This document shows, piece after piece, positions 1 through 11,600 of a stretch of DNA of 35,474 nucleotides. The notes under the pieces are model-generated. The model saw only the letters and a program-made list of their open reading frames with translations, was not told where the DNA came from and ran no database searches. The translations under genes were made by a program, and so were the position numbers. Location of the stretch: assembly GCA_001662425.1 (NCBI GenBank), contig BDDC01000021.1:98441-133914 (forward strand), in the 5' to 3' direction. The stretch is from Chlamydomonas sphaeroides (lineage: Eukaryota > Chlorophyta > Chlorophyceae > Chlamydomonadales > Chlamydomonadaceae). Numbering within the stretch: position 1 is the first letter of the stretch; every line of letters begins with the position of its first letter.

Positions 1-3000
1 GGAATGAGCCGAGACAATGTCACGTGGCTGCTTGACCTCGGCCCCGGGCTTACCGATGTTGAAGCGGGTGGGGCAACAGCAGGCAAGGCGATGAAGGCAG
101 CCCTCATGCAGATCGTGCCCTGCCAGAGCTGCCCTGACCGCGCCATCTGCCCTGGCGGGCCGGTGCTGGTGCCCCGGCCCGGCTTCTGGCACAGCTCGCC
201 CAACAGCACAGCCGTGCACCGCTGCCCTTTCAAGGACGCGTGTGTGGGCGACGAGCAGGAGGGGCAGGACGACACGGACAACTACCGCGCAGCAATTGTG
301 GCACTATTGGACGCTGCGCCATCAGCTGCCCAGTCACCTCCATCCACCGATGGCTGCCTAGCAGGCGCGAACCAAGCCACGCCGTCCCTGCGGTCCTGCC
401 AGGAGGCCTGGTACGCCAGTGACCCGCCAGGCGCAGCGGTGCTGGCGGCGTGGGGCCAATGGGCCAACCGCACAAGAAGCGATGCTCTCGTATTAAACGG
501 CAGCGGCGGCTGTGGGAACGGGTCATACCAAGCTTCGCCGCCATGCCTCCTGTGGGGCGTCCCGATCAGCCACCCAGATAACTACATGCAGCGGCAGTGT
601 GCAGAGGTGGGACAGGAAAGGGGCTCCCTCAGACCGGCCCACACTCAGCGCCTGTGCCTAATACCTGACCCAAATAGACATCTACACTTCACCAACTTCC
701 CGCCTCCCTCATCATCACCCAGGGCTACACGGGCAATCTGTGTGCCGCCTGCACCGCTGGTAACTACATCAACAGCGACTTTGAGTGCTCACATTGCCCT
801 TGGGTGGGACAGACTATCGTGTTGGCCCTCCTTGGGCTGGCGGCCAGTACGGCAACGGTGCTATATACCGCCTTGGCCACATTCACAGAGGTACTTGCGT
901 GCTGAGCAGGGCTTACACGGCGCGGCAGCTCGGGTGCTTGGGCGGCTATCCCAAGCGCGCACCCCACGGCGACATGCAATGCGGCATCGATTGTGGGACC
1001 GCCTGTCCTGTGGTGCCGTGTTGATCAACGCAGGACCAGACACTGCCCAAGACCGCAAACGCGGGAGAGGTCTTCAAGGCAAGAGGTTACGGGGCGCGTG
1101 TCCCCTCTAGGCCAGCTGAGAGGAGCTGAGGGCTTCGTAAGATAGAGGTAGATCGCGACAGCCCCGCCCGCTCACCTGCAAGGCTGCTTCCTACCAACCC
1201 CCTCAGGTCCTGGTGGTCCACGTGCAATACTTTGTCATCGTGACGCACCTCAGCATCGACTGGCCTCGCATCATAAACAACCTGCAGGTGCCTGATAGTT
1301 GCTCGCAAACCCGGGTTTGTTGGCCTACCGCAGCAGCCTGTTAATTGACTGACCGCCGTGTTGGGGCACGGCAGCTAGCTAGCCCTCTGTCACGTCCATC
1401 CGCCGCTCCCCAAGCCAACTTGTATGTCGGCTGCCCTACCGCCGCATCGCTGCGTTTGGCCCTACAGTATTGCGGCCCGCCCTGCCCACCACCCCGCCCC
1501 GCAGGCCGCCGTGGGCATGATCACGGGCGCCGAGACCTACATCGCCTTCGCGCCCTCGTGCCTCTTTCCCGGGGCCGACAGCGCGGGCCAGGCCGCCGCG
1601 CAGCTCTTCGGCAGCCTGGCCCTGCCGCTGGCAGTCATCGCCCTCAGCTGCCTGCTGTGGGCCGTGAGGTGGGTGTGAGATGGCATGGGGGGCTGCGGCT
1701 TTGGAACGAAGCTGCGGACGTCACTTCATGAAAGGCGCTCCGACTTGTAGGGCCACTCGACACAACGAAATCACCTTGCAGCACCCTGCATGTGCCTTAC
1801 TTGCCCCGCCGCCGCCCCCTCGCCGTTTTGGGTCCCAGGCACTGGCGCTTTCACCAGGCGCTGCTCCGCCGGAACGTGGCCAGCGGAGGAGGCTTGAACG
1901 CCCGTCTGCCCTTTCGGTGGAGCAGCGGTGGCTGCGGAGCTGTTGGCAGCACCCGGCGGCACTTCACACCGTCGTCGTCATCTCTCACGAGGCGCCAGAG
2001 GCGCGCGGCGTTGGCCGCTAGCGTGCTGGCAACCACGCGCGAGCATGCAGAGGGGAGAGAGCAGCAGCAGGAGGATGTGCTGCCGCAGCCATTGCAGCCC
2101 TGCGCCGATGCAGAGGCACAGGATGCGCAGTTCAAAGGTGGAGCCGAACCAGCTTCAGAGGCAGCAACCATCGTCGCAGCGATTGCTGGCAGTAGGTCTC
2201 CTACCGAGCGCAGCAGCGGCGGCCTCCCTGACGGCAGCAGCGGCCTTCCTGACGGCAGCAATGAGGCGCCCGGCCTGGGCCTGGGCCTGGGCCTGGGCCT
2301 GGGCCTGCCGACTGTCGCCACCGGGGGCGCTCTGACGCCGCGGCACCTCATCAGCTGCGTGCCCACGCCCATGACATCGTACCACTCCGACGGCGGAGCG
2401 TTATGGCGCACAAACGACCTGGCGCAGCTGGAGGCCCCCGCCGGAGCCGCGGCGACAGGCGACACAGGAGCGGCGGCGGGCCCCAGGAGCCCCACAGCAG
2501 GCGGCGAGGGGACGGAGGTCCGAGCAGCTGGGCCGGTGGCGGAGGGCCGGCTATCGGATCGGTTCAACAGCGGCAGCGGCAGCAGCAGCAGCAGCAGCAG
2601 TGCTGCTGCACCACGCTCGACCCGCGACGTCACTGCCCGTGAGCTGCAGCATCCGCATCCTCAGCAACAGACAGAGGCTCACCTGGCTGGGTCCCCGAGC
2701 GCGGTCGCCGGCTGGCCAGGCAGGGTCGACATCGCGCTGTGCAGCTCATCACCCGCTGACGCGGCCGTCGTCGCACCGCTGCCGGACGCCCCTGCAGCCC
2801 GAGGCCCTGGTACCGCCAGCCCTCGGCCGCCCCTGCTGCCGACATCGCGCAGCTCCGGCACGCAGCGCAGCGCTCGAACGCCAACACACGGTACACACGG
2901 CGGCGCCCAGCAGCAGCAAGAGCACACCCCGGGTTTGCCGCCCGAGAATGGCAGCGGCGCAGACAGCCCGGATGGTGGCGAGAAGCCGAGCGGCGGCTGG

Positions 3001-4903
3001 CGCAAGGGCTCTGGCCGCAGCAGTAGCCAGTCGGCGGCCACCTGGCGACGCAGCATGACAGACCTGGGATCGCAGACGCTGCGTCACACCAAATCCGCAA
3101 TAGCCCGGGCCAAGTCCCTTGCGGCGGCCGCCGTGCCGCTCAAGGTGACGCCCGACTCGGCGCTGGTGCACGTGGACACTGCGGTGAGCGCAACGAGGGC
3201 TGCAGCTGCAGAGGGGGAGGTGAACCCGCCGGCATTTGCTTGGTGACGCTTTAATATCCCCTACCTCTGCCACAGGTGGGCCTGCCTGTTCAGCTGCTGA
3301 TGATGGTGCTCATTGCGGTCTTCATCCTCTACCCGGCGCTGGCCCAGGCAAGTGCACATGGGGTGGCAGCAGGGGGACCCGACTAGCAATAATGCGCGCG
3401 CTCAAGCACCGGGGCGGCAGCACCAGTCAAGGGGTTGTAAGAATAATCGATGCCCACTGTGGCCTCTAGCTTGCCGACCTATCCCTATGCTGCCATCAGG
3501 CGTCCCTGTCGGTGTTCGCTTGCTATCGCATCGATGACGGCAGTGGCATGTTTGGGGAGCTGCAGAAGGTAGGCCATCAGGCACTGCTGGTATCAGGCGA
3601 CTCGTGCGTTGGATGGGGTTGTGTGGTGGGCTGCTTAGAGTGACGACTGCCCCTCTCTGCCGCTGTCTCTCGTCCGCTCGCAGGCAACCTGGCCCTGGGG
3701 CTACTGGGTCCGTGACATGAACGCCGAGTGCTACCGGGGCACACACGCCTGGCTGTACCTGCCAGTGGGCATCGTGAGTGGGGCGGAGTGCGATGGCGGG
3801 CGCCTGATCGCTCGTGTCGTGAGGTCTCATCAATAACGCTCCATTCCCCGTGCCGTGCCACGCGGCCCCAGGTGGCTGTGCTGATGTTCTGCGTCGCTCC
3901 CCCGCTGGCGTCGTTCCTCATCATGTGGCACCACCGTCACAAGCTGGACAGCCACCACACCTCGCAGACGTACGGGTTCCTGTACAAGAGATACAAGTGA
4001 GCGGGGTGGGATGCAGAGCGAGCGAGCAAGGCGGGAGCCTCGTCCCTCACATCACCATGTATGCCCACTACTGCCTACTGGCGCCCAACCACATCGACCC
4101 AATGTCAGGCCGCGCTTCTACTTTTGGGGCAGCGTGCAGCAGCTGCAGACCCTGTCGCTGGTGATTGTGGACGTGTTCGGCAGGTGGGCAGCAGGATGAT
4201 TCTGGACGCACAACGGCAGTGCAACCAACTGAGAACGCGCTGTGCGTGACCGCCCTCCCTTCTACTTTGTTTCAAATGTTGAGCTCCCCCCGACCGGTCT
4301 TTCCCACCCGCTCGTTGTGGCGCGGCACGTGTCACAGGGCTCTGCCGGTGGTCCAGCAGGCCCACCTTTTGCTGGTAGGAGAGAGCGAGGATAGGATACG
4401 TGCGTGCTTCGTTGCCCTCCGGCCTTTCCCCACACGTCTGAGGCGCCCCACTCCCATCGCAACTCACCCCCAGGCCTGCTTCACGCTGATCGGTCTCGCC
4501 AGCATGGCCGCGTCCCCTCTTCGCTCCCGGCTGCTGGTGGTGCTCGAGTTCCTCAGCCTGGGGGTGCTCAGCCTCACCATCACGCTGGGCCTGTTTTCGG
4601 TGGACCAGCAGAGGAACACCGCCGACGGGGTAAGCCGAAGGAGCGGGACGACAGCAGGGTTCAAGCGGGGGTCTCCTTGCGGTGCGGAGTCGGTGCTGGG
4701 GTGCGAGACTTCTCCTCATGGCACCCTCACTTGAATTCCCACAGGGAGACGACATCGTGCTCGGCATCGTTATCCTCGTGCTCAACGCAACGCTGATTAC
4801 CTTCTTCGTCCTGTCCATGGCTCGTGTCAGCGAACGCAGCCTGTCCGGCATAGCGCCCTTCATGTCCGGTATCTGCGCAGCGGTGCTGTCCTGCGGCCGC
4901 TAG
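1..4903 (+). CDS. Cys-rich multi-pass membrane protein (5' end outside window)
   Basis: Visible exons: 1-606, 723-890, 1034-1078, 1207-1287, 1505-1668, 1839-3183, 3276-3347, 3500-3568, 3684-3773, 3872-3996, 4109-4183, 4338-4374, 4474-4629, 4745-4903; phases agree throughout, giving about 1062 residues from the first Met at 4. The frame is open to base 1, so the true start lies upstream. The N-terminal part is extracellular-like and Cys-rich (CQSCPDRAICPGG; later GYTGNLCAACTAGNY), followed by hydrophobic segments (1207-1287, 1505-1668, 3276-3347, 3872-3940, 4474-4620, 4745-4830), roughly eight or nine in all. Conserved C-terminal blocks are GYWVRDM..ECYRGTH, QTYGFLYKRYK, QLQTLSLVIVDVFGR and LLVVLEFLSLGVLSLTIT. 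I recognise this as a volvocine receptor/channel-like family; its ligand and function are unknown. A 448-residue hydrophilic loop is encoded by the 1839-3183 exon. Two introns begin with GC (1079, 3348). An extra 3' exon up to about 5370 cannot be excluded. Confidence 0.82.
2275..2307 (+). repeat. (CTGGGC)n microsatellite in coding sequence
   Basis: About 5.5 perfect CTGGGC hexamers encode alternating Leu-Gly inside the large hydrophilic loop of the membrane protein. The unit is a multiple of three, so length changes would keep the frame. A serine (AGC) run follows at about 2570-2602. Confidence 0.95.
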
Positions 4904-6541
4904 GGCCCCAACCACACATCCAGCACCACAACCGGAGACGCAGACGCGGCTAATAAGTTCCGCCTCTTTTCCATCTCCGCAACGTGCCTCGGCGCCATCA
5001 ACGTGCATTTTCAGTTATCGGGCCCACCTACGCTGCTGCTGGCGCACGGCCCTGCGTGGCGCAGCACGTGACGTCGCTCATCGCGGCCTTGAGGACGGTG
5101 GCTACGCGGCTGCAAGCTGTCCTTTATCTTGACGGCCGGCTCTTTGCATGATGGAATGTGCGAGATGTCTAGGGCAGGCAGTGAGTGCCCACCGTGCCAG
5201 CCGCTGCTGGCGGCGCGGATGCGGACGAGGAGCCGTCCTCTGACAGGCCACATGCGCGTGGCTGGACGGCGGCGGTGGCTGCAGCAGCAGCCGGCGGCAG
5301 GCCGGCGGCACAGAAGGTGGAGCGCTTTGGCGTGGGCGTACGTGGGCCCTGGCTGAGCGGCAACCGATAAGTTGTGATGGGGATGGAGCTTGACGTTGTA
5401 ACATGGATGGAGATAGACGTTGTGACGGGCGTGCGCGATTGCTTGCTGCTTTGGGGGTGTGTGAGTCGGTGTTGGCTGCGGGCTGGTCGAGGGCGTTGGC
5501 CGCCCGGCGCATTCCCTTTCCCGGATGGGGGCACTTAAGTTTCTGGTATTTTCGGCGACTGCCTTGCATTGGCGCGGACACGGTGCCACCTCATCGAGGG
5601 GCGTAGCAGGTTGTTGCGTGCGGGGCTGTCATACATGGCTGCACCAGTGTTGTTCCAGGGACGGACGTGTGCAGCGGGTTGGCAGAAGTGCGTGCGATGT
5701 CGTGTTAGTTTGGCGCTGTGCGGGACAGGGTTGGCGTGGCAGACTCAGTTGATTCGGCCCACTTTCGGCCACAAGGCCACGCACTGTACAGCAGCCGAGG
5801 GGGTGTGAATTTCGTATTACACACGGGTGATGGCAATGGAGCGTGAGTTATGGTGACAGCTCCTCACTGTCCCGGCAAGTTGACGTGTCGCGCGTGCTTG
5901 GCAGGAGTTCGTATAATGATAGCCAGGGGCCACGAAGCAACATACCCACGTGCCGTGCAGGTGGCAGTGGATACGCATGTTGCGATGGGGCAGCGTTGGA
6001 CGGCGCGTTGCAGAGTGGAGTTGTGGAACAGCGCCTGAGGGCCAGCCACTTGGTTGTAGTGTTCTGCTGGGCGTTGTGTCGGTGGTTCAATCTGCCGGAT
6101 ATTGATAACTTGGGAAGCTAGTCGTTGCATCAGATGCAAGGGAGCCGCCTTGGGACGCGGGGGGAACGAAGGAGGCTGCCAACGCGCAGCGCCGCCCCAT
6201 TGCAAGTGCGCGATGAGGCCAGAATCGGAACGGCACGGCGCTCAGGGAAGTCCAAGCAGCCAATATTCCGATACTGTGCGGTCAAGCCGCACATTGATAG
6301 CTGCGAGTAGCAGCGAGGGGGATCGGTGGGTTCTGGGTCGGGCTGTCCTGACTCGAGCTTGGGTTCGTGCCGTCGGCGCCGTACACCAACGAAGCGGTTA
6401 TGGTGTGTCAGCGGCGGTGTGCTGCTATAAGACCCAAACTTCATGTTCTGCGCGCCTTGACTGAAGCCCCGAGCCAACTACCGTGACGCGCCAGTCCTGC
6501 AAACTGAATTTTGTTTTTGCGCTTTCATCGCCGGTTTCGCT
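4904..6541. other. 3'UTR and intergenic stretch without a recognised gene
   Basis: This covers the 3'UTR of the membrane protein gene (poly(A) signal at 5397-5401) and then about 1.1 kb up to the SCP-2 start. Small open frames exist on both strands, but none shows a family motif or sensible splice continuation. One frame at about 5185-5370 could be an alternative last exon of the membrane protein gene. The proximal part must hold the SCP-2 promoter, but no specific element is identifiable. Confidence 0.6.
5397..5401 (+). terminator. TGTAA polyadenylation signal
   Basis: TGTAA is the usual poly(A) signal of chlamydomonadalean nuclear genes. This copy is 494 bases after the membrane protein stop at 4901-4903, a normal 3'UTR length for these algae. 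The pentamer is short, so chance occurrence is possible. Confidence 0.55.
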
Positions 6542-7721
6542 ATGGCCAAAGCCAAGGCATCTGCGCCACTGCTTCAGCAGCTCGGGAAGTCTCTCGAAAG
6601 CGAGGGGAAGGAGCTTGCGGGCAGAGTTAAGGTGAGTTGCAATTGCACGCGGTGACCAGCTGCTGTTGCGCCTTAGAACAAGGTGTTCCGTTATCAAGTT
6701 CCACTCGGGAGAGCCGGCAGTCGTGCGGTCGCTGCGTGGTGGCCATGCTCCGTCACTGCAACTGCTGCTGTCCGTGCTTCCGCGTTCCCGAGCTGCACCA
6801 GCGCTAGTTAGCAGAGGCCTGCTGCAACTCTCCGTGTCTGCTCTCCGTCGCCGCGGTTGCCCCATCCACGGCCCACGCCTCCGCCGCATCCCCGAGCTCC
6901 CTCACCCTGTCGCACGTCGCGAATGCCCCACGCTGTCCTCATAGGGCGTGGTGGTATTCAAAATTGATGACGACGAGTGGACACTGGACCTGACTCAGGG
7001 CACCGATGGGGCGCTCTACCAGGTGAGGCCTGGCGCGAGCAAGCGGCCTCGGCCCGCGGCGACATGGATGCAACCCGCCTGCCCCGCGTCCCGTCCCGGA
7101 ACCCACGGAACACTGTCCACACCATTCCCTCTCCTCACCTGACAACGCAGGGCCCACCTAAGAGCGGCGAGAAGCCCGACCTGACCCTCACGGTCACGGA
7201 CGCCAACTTCGTCAAGCTGGTCATGGGCAAGCTGAACCCGCAGCAGGTGCGCGCAGCGTGCGCCCATGCGTTGCGGGCAGCGGCCAGGGGCAGGACGGGC
7301 AGGACGGGGGTCGGTGCGCCCCGACACCCCGCGGTGCCCGCGCACACCAAGCAGGTCCCTCGGCATGGTCTCTTGCCCGTGCTCCCCTACCTGCGCATAC
7401 CAACCGCCCTCGTCCCCGTGTCCGGGCCCGTGCCCTCGCCAGCGCCTCAGCAGGTCCCCTGCCCAGCGCGCCGCGCCGCGTCGCGCCGCGCGCCGCCCCG
7501 CTTCGCCGTCCGGCTTGGATCGCTCCCTTGCTGCTCTCTTTCCCCGCGCAGGGTTGATGCCTCGCTGCTCACACATCCACCGCTGGTCCCCTCTCTCCCC
7601 CCCTTCCCCTCCCGTCCCCCAGGCGTTCCTGATGCGGCAGCTCAAGATCTCGGGCTCCATGGCCATGGCCATGAAGCTGCAGCCCATCCTGGACGCAGCG
7701 CAGCCGCAGTCCAAGCTGTGA
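6542..7721 (+). CDS. SCP2: SCP-2 sterol-carrier protein, peroxisomal (C-terminal SKL)
   Basis: Four exons, all joined in phase 0: 6542-6631, 6945-7022, 7151-7246, 7623-7721, giving 120 residues. The whole protein is one SCP-2 lipid-binding domain: VVFKIDDDEWTLDL, then PDLTLTVTDANFVKLVMGKLNPQQAF, then ISGSMAMAMKLQPIL, the order and spacing of the family core. SCP-2 domains bind sterols and acyl-CoA in a hydrophobic tunnel and promote lipid transfer or peroxisomal beta-oxidation. The protein ends in Q-S-K-L, a canonical PTS1, so peroxisomal import is expected. The length fits a stand-alone domain rather than the thiolase- or dehydrogenase-fused animal forms. The start ATG opens the frame, and a plain phase-0 GTGAGT donor follows after 30 codons. 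No TGTAA was found in the next 950 bases. Confidence 0.95.
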
Positions 7722-8674
7722 GCTAGGCCGGTGCTGGGTGGCTGCGGGATGCGGTGTCCGCGTGTGGGAGCTGCGGGGCCGGGTGGGCGGCATGGACCCA
7801 GTGTGCGAGAGGGCAGCTGCGAGGGGAGCTGTGGGGCTTTGGCGCAAGGTGGTTAGGGCAGGAGCGCAACGCGGGGCTAGCGGGCTAGGCCAGGGGGGCG
7901 GTTGGCGGTTGGCGTGCGCGGCATGGCGCTGCCGTACGGGTGGAGGGCTGGGGCCGGCGGATGAGAGAACTGATGGCGCTCGCGGCGGTGGGGCGTAGGC
8001 GGTCCAGGGAGCGGTCAGCGGAGCCTGTGCCAGGTGGCGCCGCGGTGTTTGTTGTGGTGCTGCGTGGGGAACAAGGCGCTGCTTGCTGCCGGGTGCCGGC
8101 ATGCGCGATGCTGCCTGTGGTGGCTGTCTTGTGCAGGAGCCCTTGGGCAAGCGCGTGGTTGAGGGCCGGACGTGGCTACCGTGTCATGGCCAAACACAAC
8201 TACTTGGAATTGGTGGTGAGTGCGGACGGTGGTCATGGCAGCTGGCGCGCAGTAGCAATGGGCTTACCGCGGACAATAACGCCAACCTGCTTGGTGCTGG
8301 TGACGCACGTCCCGGTTTAATCTGCTAAGAACGAAGTGCCGCAAGGAGGTTGCCTCGGGGCGCCGGGGGTGAGGGTGAGGGTAAGTTGCACATGGTAACT
8401 GCCCCCCTGGCCACCTCAGGCTAAACTACCGATGCACAGGGCGCCTTGCATCAAACAGCTAGGACACTGCATACTCGCGTGCAACGCTCCACACCGAACG
8501 ACGTAACTCGCGCGACTGTGCCGTTGTCTCTCTATCGCCACATTGCTGAGTTTGCTGATAAATTCGGCGATCTGCACAAGTCAATGATGCGAGGACACTG
8601 AACGGGCGCGCTTCTGCTCGCGCCATTCGCGAAGAGCCTGTTGGCGCTCAGCGTCCGCCTGGCCAGCTTCAACC
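7722..8674. other. 3' flank of SCP-2 and promoter side of the DENND6-type gene
   Basis: About 950 GC-rich bases between two genes of the same orientation. Open frames on both strands here lack motifs and look like chance products of base composition. The 5' part should be SCP-2 3'UTR and the last few hundred bases the next gene's promoter and 5'UTR. No discrete element is supportable. Confidence 0.55.
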
Positions 8675-11600
8675 ATGTCATCTGGAGTGCTTCCTTCACA
8701 TCAATGGATTGTTGGGCTGTGCTCAGTGGTTTTCGACATTGATGTTGGCCAGCGTGTTGAGCACCTGGTGCCTGCGGGTTGCCTGTCACCCGAGGAGCAC
8801 CAGGACGTCGCATTCCACTCATTTCCGGTAAGCATACGCTCGCGTGAATTGTCTTGCTATTCCCACGTACCACAGCAACATCCGCGGCCCCCAGGACTCC
8901 ATGTCTATGGAGCTCCACGCGCGGACCTCCATCAAGGACAGGTAAGCTCCACTGCATACGAATTGCAACGGACTGTGCATTCGCAGCGCAACGGTCTGGG
9001 TGCTGGCATCCAGCCTGCGAATGCAGGTGACCCTGGCTGCCACGGGGTCGGCCGCTGCTAACGCCTTGCCGCCTTCACCCCACAGCACTTTCTTCTTTCG
9101 CATCCGGCGGAGAGGTGTGCCCGTGGCATCGGACGCGGCAGTGCCCAACCCCTCCGCAGCGCCCGGCGCAGAAGGCGTGGTGAACGCTGCTCCGCCGCAG
9201 CGCGGGCCACAGGAGGAGAGCTTCCTCTACGGGTAGGCGATACATCGTCGCACGCGCGACCAACCCTTTTACTAAATCTTAAACGGCATTACACTGCCAG
9301 ACTTCAACGGGGAAGTGTACAAGCCGTCGCCACGGAAGTGTACAAGCCGTCCACGTACCCGAACGCCGCAGCAGGCGCCGGCTACTGCGTTCGCTGCCGC
9401 CCCCTGCCATTTTCTTGCGCCCCACACCCCAGCCACAGCCGTCCTCAGCCGCAAAACCGCACCGTAGCACCGTACATGACTCATCCCGACGCCGACGCCC
9501 ACCCCGCCCAAACGTGCCCCCGCGTTCGCAGCTTCGTATTCTGCCGGCAGCGGCAGGACGCCTCCCTTCGGCGCGGCGGCGAGCAGGCCAGCGTTGTTGT
9601 GCTGGCGGAGCATCCGCTGAGCTCTGCGCTGCTGCCGCTGTCGGCGGTGGCGGGGGCGGCGTACTTCGGGTCCCCCGGGCAGGCGGCGCTGCAGCAGGTG
9701 AGCCGGGGCCTGGGTGGTTGGGTGGGCGAATGGTTGAACTCAGCCCGCAGGGCGGGGCGTGGCATGGCAGACAGGTCCGGCGGTGGGCGCGTGGGTTGCT
9801 GTGGAGGGAGCCTTGCGGGCGCTGTGGCCTGGAGCGCAATGGCGGATGGGCCTAGGAGGGCAGCGCGCGGAGTGCGGTTTGTGGCGTCCGCAGCATAGGG
9901 GACGGGGCAGGGCAGGCGCGGCACGGCACGGCACGGCAGGGCGGTCCCTCCAAGCCCCCACACCTGCCCTGCCCTGCCCTCCCCTCCTGGCCCTGCCCGG
10001 CAGGTGTACGAGGAGGTGCTGCGCTGGCCCGCGCCCGTGGCGGGGGCGCAGCTGCAGCTGGCGGTGGGCCTCACCTCGCTCACCGCGCGGCTGCCCGCGT
10101 GGGGCACGCTGCCGCACCCCTCCGCCACCACCGCGCCGGAGCAGTACGGCAGCAACACGGTGCGTCCCGGGCCGGGCCGGGGCGGCCAACATGGGGCCGG
10201 TGCTGCACACGGGCGGCGAGCAGCAGGGTCTCGGCCCCCATGACCCGCTCGCCTCGCCCGCGGCTGCAACCCTCACCTCCTCCTCCGTTGCCTCCGTTGC
10301 CTTGCCTGCGTCACCCGCCCCTCCCTCCCGCAACGCGCCTCACCCGCCCCTCCCTGCCGCCCCGTGCCGCCACGCGCCCTCCCTCCCGCCAGCTGCCGCA
10401 CCTGCGCGCCTCCAGCTCTGCCCGCTCCATGGGCACAACCCACAACGGCCACCCCGCCGCCGCGGCCGCCTCCTCCTCGGCCGGCGGCGCCCCCACAACG
10501 CCCTTCGCCGCGGCGCCGCCCACGATGCCGTCGCCCACCGGCAGCAACGCCTCGGCGGCGCCGGCGCCGGCGGCGGGCCCCGGCGGCGCCACCAGCGTGG
10601 GCGGCTCCTTCAGCGGGCCGCTGCCGGGCTCCGCGTCGCCCTTCCACACGCAGGTGCGGCCGCAGGGGCTGCCTTCCGTAGGGGCTGCCTTCCTAGGGGC
10701 TGCTTTCGGTAGGGGCTGCCTTCCGTAGGGGCTGCCTTCCCTAGGGCGTAGGGCTGCCTTCCCTAGGGTTGCCTTCCGTAGGGGCTGCCTTCCTAGGGGC
10801 TGCCTTCCGTAGGGGCTGCCTTCCGTAGGGGCTGCATTCCTAGGGGCTGCATTCCATTGGGCTGCCTTCCTAGGGGCTGCCTTCCGTAGGGGCTGCCTTC
10901 CGTAGGGGCTGCCTTCCGTAGGGGCTGCCTTCCGTAGGGGCTGCCTTCCTAGGGGCTGCTTTCCGTAGGGGCTGCCTTCCTAGGGGCTGCCTTCCGTAGG
11001 GGCTGCCTTCCCTAGGGCTGCCTGCCTAGGCACGCAGCAGCTCTGCCTGGCCCATGGTCCCGGCCGGGGCCAGGCCGCAGGCCGCAGTCCGGTCTGCACG
11101 AGGGCCGGGTGGCCTGCGCAGCTGGTGTGCCAGGCGGTGGCCCACCGCGGCGGCGTGGCTGGGTGTAGGAAAGCGTGTCGGGCTGGGTGGCTCGCTGCGT
11201 GTCGAGGCGTCGGGCTTGCGGGAGTGGCGAGTGTTGGCTGTAGGGCATCTAACGGCATGAGCGTTACAGCTGCCTTTGCCGCAACTCCCCTATCACGACA
11301 TCGGCCCCCGCAGGCGATCCGGGGCAACGGCCATAGCATCGATGTCCCACACGCGCACCATCTCCACCACGCGCACCACCACTCCTCGCCCTCGCTGATG
11401 GCCTCGCCGCAGCACACGCTGCCCGGCGCCGCGCTGCTGGCGCCGCCGCCGCAGCAGGAGCAGATTGAGCGCACGCTGGCGGCCGCTGCCGCAGAGCTCA
11501 GCATTGCCGGCGCCAGCCGGTCCTCCTCCGGCGGCGCCGGGCCGCTGTCCTCGGGCTCGCTCGCCGCCGCCGCGGCGGCGGCGCTGGGCGGGCCCTCGAG

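Noticed and set aside
1851..2633. 260-codon open frame on the minus strand with poly-Leu/Pro
   Set aside because: It is antisense to the well-supported 1839-3183 exon; its Leu and Pro-Arg runs are complements of the AGC and CTGGGC repeats.
6084..6100. Possible tRNA T-arm text (GGTTCAATC-like)
   Set aside because: No matching acceptor, D or anticodon arms could be found around it.
7016..7714. 232-codon open frame on the minus strand
   Set aside because: It lies opposite the SCP-2 exons and introns and has no domain; it is a result of high GC.
9481..10269. Long minus-strand frame of 262 codons
   Set aside because: It is antisense to aligned DENND6 exons 4 and 5, with no motif or splice support.
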